The notes beneath the pieces are model-generated. The model was not told the origin of the DNA. It saw only the letters and a list, made by a program, of their open reading frames with translations, and did no database searches. Position numbers and translations under genes: made by a program. This document shows positions 32,433-34,757 of a stretch of 34,757 bases of DNA, piece by piece (position 1 is the stretch's first letter; each line of letters begins with the position of its first letter). The DNA is from a virus, in the IMG/VR virus record IMGVR_UViG_3300021142_000096, positions 1-34,757 of that record, one strand, 5' to 3'.

Positions 32433-34272
32433 TTTTGATATCTTTTTAGATGCATTAAGTGGAGATGAGTTTGATGAAACTCCAGCCACATTAGAAGACT
32501 TTGTAACTAAAAAAGAGTATCTTGGATTGCCACCATTGTCTGAATTGCAGTATACAATGATTAAAGCATCAACTCAAATTTATAAGCGTGATACTCTTCA
32601 TAGAATTTATGGAGAAGTTGAAGGCGAAAAAATATTTAAACAAACTTGTAATGAAGTTATTCTGCAACTTGGTAAAGGTTCTGGAAAAGACTATACATCA
32701 ACTATTGCTTGTGCTTACATGGTTCACATGCTTTTATGTTTAAAGGATCCAGCAAAATATTATGGCAAGCCTCCAGGAGATGCTATTGATATTATTAACA
32801 TTGCTATTAACGCTGTTCAGGCCAATCGAGTATTCTTTAAAGGTTTTAATCAGCGTATCGAAAAGTCACCTTGGTTTCAAGGAAAATATGTTGCTAAGGC
32901 TAACATGGTTGAATTTGATAAGGGTGTTACCGTGCACTCTGGTCACTCCGAATCGGAAGCATGGGAAGGATATAACGTTATTGCGGTTATCCTTGATGAA
33001 ATTGCGGGTTTTGAGCTAGAATCAACGTCGGGACATCAAAATGCAAAAACTGCATCATCTATCTATAAAATGTATAAGGGATCTATTACATCTCGCTTTC
33101 CAGATTTTGGAAAACTTGTGTTGCTTTCATTCCCACGTTTTAAGAATGACTATATCCAGCAAAGGTATAATGAGTCTATAGCAGAGAAAGAAATAGTTTT
33201 AAGGCATTATAAATTTAAAGTTGACCCAGATCTTCCTGATGGAACACAGGGAAATGAATTTGAGATTGAATGGGAAGAAGATCATATTGTATCTTATAAA
33301 ATGCCAAAAATATTTGCATTGAAAAGGCCAACATGGGAAATTAATCCTACAAGAAAAATCGAAGATTTTACCGAGGCTTTTTATTCAGATCCAATGGATG
33401 CCCTTATGCGTTTTGCATGTATGCCACCAGAAGCAACAGATGCTTTCTTTAAAAACCGTGAAGTTATTGAAAAAGCATTTAGCAACCATAAATTAAATGT
33501 TGATGAATATGGTAGGTTTGATGATCATTTTCAACCAGATCCAGACAAACTTTATTTTGTTCACGTTGACTTAGCACAGAAACATGACCATTGTGCAGTA
33601 GCAATGTCACATGTGGATGGCTGGGTGACAATGAAAATTGGTGAAAAATATAAGGAAGCAGCTCCTAGAATTATAGTTGATGCTGTACGTTTTTGGACCC
33701 CGACTGCATCTAAATCTGTAGATTTTACTGAGGTAAAAGAGTATATAATTAGTTTAAGACAGCGGGGATTCAATCTAAAAATGGTTACATTTGACCGATG
33801 GAATTCACATGACATGATGCAACAGCTAAAAGCACATGGAATCAATACTGAATTACTTTCTGTTGCTAAAAAACATTATGAAGATATGTCTCTTTGTATC
33901 ACCGAAGAGCGTGTACTTGGTCCACATATCCAGTTATTGATTGATGAATTGCTTCAGCTACGTATTGTTAAAGACAAGGTAGATCACCCCAGAAAGGGAT
34001 CTAAGGACCTTTCAGATGCTGTCTGTGGTGCAATCTACAACTCAGTAGCCTTGACCCCTAGAGATATGAATCAGGACTTAGAATTGTATACTTATGGAAC
34101 CGTATTCCAGTCTGATATTGAAAAGCTAAAAGAAGAATCTGATGCAAGATTAAAATCAAGAAACACTATTGTGGTACCAGATAAACCTGTGATGCCAACC
34201 ACATTACGTGAATTTATGGGCATTGAAGAAGATGAGGATGACTTCCCTGTTGACAGCATGAGAATACTGTAG
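32425..34272 (+). CDS. terL: Terminase large subunit, 615 aa
   Basis: The motor-nuclease of DNA packaging. ATPase: Walker A-type LGKGSGKDY (residues 82-90) and Walker B NVIAVILDEIAG (Asp191, Glu192 as catalytic carboxylate). The nuclease RNase H-fold has Asp383 (FVHVDLAQKHDH), Asp458 (VTFDRWNSHDM) and Asp532 (KDLSDAVCGA). The Walker A form with Lys88 before Asp-Tyr is a phage variant. Complete and undisrupted. It works with TerS on concatemeric DNA at the portal, whose gene is not in the window. Confidence 0.93.
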   Translation: MSDFDIFLDALSGDEFDETPATLEDFVTKKEYLGLPPLSELQYTMIKASTQIYKRDTLHRIYGEVEGEKIFKQTCNEVILQLGKGSGKDYTSTIACAYMVHMLLCLKDPAKYYGKPPGDAIDIINIAINAVQANRVFFKGFNQRIEKSPWFQGKYVAKANMVEFDKGVTVHSGHSESEAWEGYNVIAVILDEIAGFELESTSGHQNAKTASSIYKMYKGSITSRFPDFGKLVLLSFPRFKNDYIQQRYNESIAEKEIVLRHYKFKVDPDLPDGTQGNEFEIEWEEDHIVSYKMPKIFALKRPTWEINPTRKIEDFTEAFYSDPMDALMRFACMPPEATDAFFKNREVIEKAFSNHKLNVDEYGRFDDHFQPDPDKLYFVHVDLAQKHDHCAVAMSHVDGWVTMKIGEKYKEAAPRIIVDAVRFWTPTASKSVDFTEVKEYIISLRQRGFNLKMVTFDRWNSHDMMQQLKAHGINTELLSVAKKHYEDMSLCITEERVLGPHIQLLIDELLQLRIVKDKVDHPRKGSKDLSDAVCGAIYNSVALTPRDMNQDLELYTYGTVFQSDIEKLKEESDARLKSRNTIVVPDKPVMPTTLREFMGIEEDEDDFPVDSMRIL

Positions 34273-34282
34273 TAAACTACAG
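34267..34282 (+). repeat. Inverted repeat over the terL stop codon
   Basis: Two 7-bp arms, CTGTAGT and ACTACAG, are separated by AA and span the terL TAG (34270-34272), ending two bases before ATG 34285. It could be an operator or a 5-bp hairpin with a 6-nt loop. One such palindrome by chance in this length is not surprising. Confidence 0.5.
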
Positions 34283-34284
34283 AC

Positions 34285-34572
34285 ATGATAGCAGACGGAA
34301 CACTTAAAACAATCGAAGATGAGGAAGATATCTATGTATCTTTAACTCAACTATGTGAATACTTTACTCAATCAACTAACCTTATGGTGCAAGAAGTTAA
34401 AAACTTAGATGAAAAAGAAATCCCCTATGCTCGTGGTATGGTTGACATGATTGCAGCTATTGCAAACGAGTTTATTGAATTTGGAAAATTTGAAGCACAA
34501 AGGAGACTAATTGATAGTCCTGAAGATTTGCTTGCAATGATTGACAAAGCAGGCGGAGGTATAGTAGAATAA
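34285..34572 (+). CDS. Hypothetical helical acidic protein, 95 aa
   Basis: ATG lies 12 nt after terL with no ribosome site, only the inverted repeat upstream. Helical (VSLTQLCEYFTQSTNLMVQE; ARGMVDMIAAIANEFIEFGK) with many Asp and Glu. No motif or family recognised. Placed between terminase and tRNA genes; an accessory packaging or head role is possible but unsupported. Confidence 0.6.
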   Translation: MIADGTLKTIEDEEDIYVSLTQLCEYFTQSTNLMVQEVKNLDEKEIPYARGMVDMIAAIANEFIEFGKFEAQRRLIDSPEDLLAMIDKAGGGIVE

Positions 34573-34580
34573 TCCTATAA

Positions 34581-34656
34581 TGGGATGTAGCTCAGCAGGC
34601 AGAGCGTTCGACTGTTAATCGAAATGTCGTAGGTTCGACCCCTACCATCCCAGCCA
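34581..34656 (+). tRNA. tRNA-Asn (GTT), CCA encoded
   Basis: A complete 76-nt cloverleaf: acceptor TGGGATG pairs with CATCCCA, D arm GCTC...GAGC, anticodon stem TTCGA/TCGAA with loop CTGTTAA (anticodon GTT), T arm GTAGG-TTCGACC-CCTAC, discriminator G and genomic CCA. All stems pair perfectly. It lies 8 nt after the previous gene and could help decode Asn, abundant in the tail proteins. Confidence 0.95.
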
Positions 34657-34657
34657 A

Positions 34658-34731
34658 GGTCCGTTAGCTCAGTTGGTTAGAGCGTTGCCCTGTCACGGCA
34701 AAGGTCGTCGGTTCAAGTCCGATACGGATCG
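34658..34731 (+). tRNA. tRNA-Asp (GTC)
   Basis: A 74-nt cloverleaf: acceptor GGTCCGT pairs with ACGGATC (one G-T pair), D arm GCTC-AGTTGGTTA-GAGC, anticodon stem TTGCC/GGCAA with loop CTGTCAC (anticodon GTC), T arm GTCGG-TTCAAGT-CCGAT and discriminator G. CCA is not encoded, unlike the adjacent tRNA-Asn. One base separates the two genes, so they are processed from one transcript. Confidence 0.95.
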
Positions 34732-34733
34732 CT

Positions 34734-34757
34734 TGGATGTAGTGTAATGGTTAGCAC
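34734..34757 (+). tRNA. Third tRNA, 3'-truncated by the window end (possibly tRNA-Gln)
   Basis: Only the 5' acceptor strand (TGGATGT) and D arm (TGTAATGGTTAGCA) are inside the window. A D stem beginning TGT and pairing with GCA recalls actinobacterial tRNA-Gln, but the anticodon is outside, so identity is a guess. It continues the tRNA cluster after 2 nt. Confidence 0.6.

Noticed and set aside
34576-34581. TATAAT directly before tRNA-Asn as a tRNA promoter
   Set aside because: Its last base is the first base of the tRNA, so transcription would begin inside the tRNA.

Overview
The window is a contiguous, AT-rich piece of a tailed double-stranded DNA bacteriophage genome (Caudoviricetes). Every supported gene is on the + strand. 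Genes are packed end to end with 1-8 nt overlaps (ATGA, GTGA, TAATG junctions), and no stretch without a gene exceeds about 50 nt. Tail tip and fibre genes, a TerS/TerL pair, tRNAs and a phage-encoded replication set establish the phage identity. There is no integrase, repressor, attachment site or transposon, so a lytic lifestyle is likely. TAA, TAG and TGA all act as stops, so the standard bacterial code applies. The host cannot be fixed from the sequence. A low-GC actinobacterium is a guess, based on the partial third tRNA, a probable leaderless gene and the gene style.

Layout. (1) 1-11779, tail tip and adsorption module: a truncated tail gene, a 1400-aa hub/tail-tip protein, a 167-aa small tail protein, a 1044-aa fibre protein, and a 1156-aa adhesin. 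The adhesin carries Fn3/Ig-like modules, a Gly-Ile-Gly-Thr repeat spacer and two degenerate Hint-like domains. (2) 11785-15165: four 2-oxoglutarate/Fe(II) oxygenases of prolyl-hydroxylase type, two small coiled-coil proteins, a small repeat protein and an HNH endonuclease. (3) 15217-17411: a metallophosphoesterase and small proteins (possible membrane protein, zinc ribbon, HTH). (4) 17408-26311, replication and recombination: a possible helicase loader, DnaB-type helicase, a fifth 2OG oxygenase, a CHC2/TOPRIM primase, a zinc-containing ssDNA-binding protein, a DnaE-type polymerase with an intact PHP domain, and RecA. (5) 26298-31912: small zinc ribbons, a small PD-(D/E)XK-like protein, a Cas4/RecB-like nuclease, a RuvC-like resolvase, and a sugar set (C-methyltransferase and RmlB-like dehydratase) beside an Nmad1-like protein. 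(6) 31905-34272: TerS and TerL, then a small unknown gene and tRNA-Asn, tRNA-Asp and a third tRNA cut by the window end.

The genes imply a phage that replicates with its own helicase, primase, SSB and family C polymerase. No clamp or clamp loader is seen, so host ones are probably used. Recombination uses RecA, RuvC-like and Cas4-like proteins, and packaging uses its own terminase. Nearly every intergenic gap over 30 bp holds a recognisable promoter, often an extended -10 (TGnTATAAT), which divides the window into transcription units. No endolysin or certain holin is visible.

Most notable points: the double cysteine-less Hint domains behind five perfect 36-bp repeats in the adhesin; the five 2OG oxygenases; the phage-borne deoxysugar C-methylation gene set; an RmlB-like gene with no normal start codon where one is needed; and a consensus promoter only 5 nt from the ATG of an FmdB-type zinc ribbon gene.
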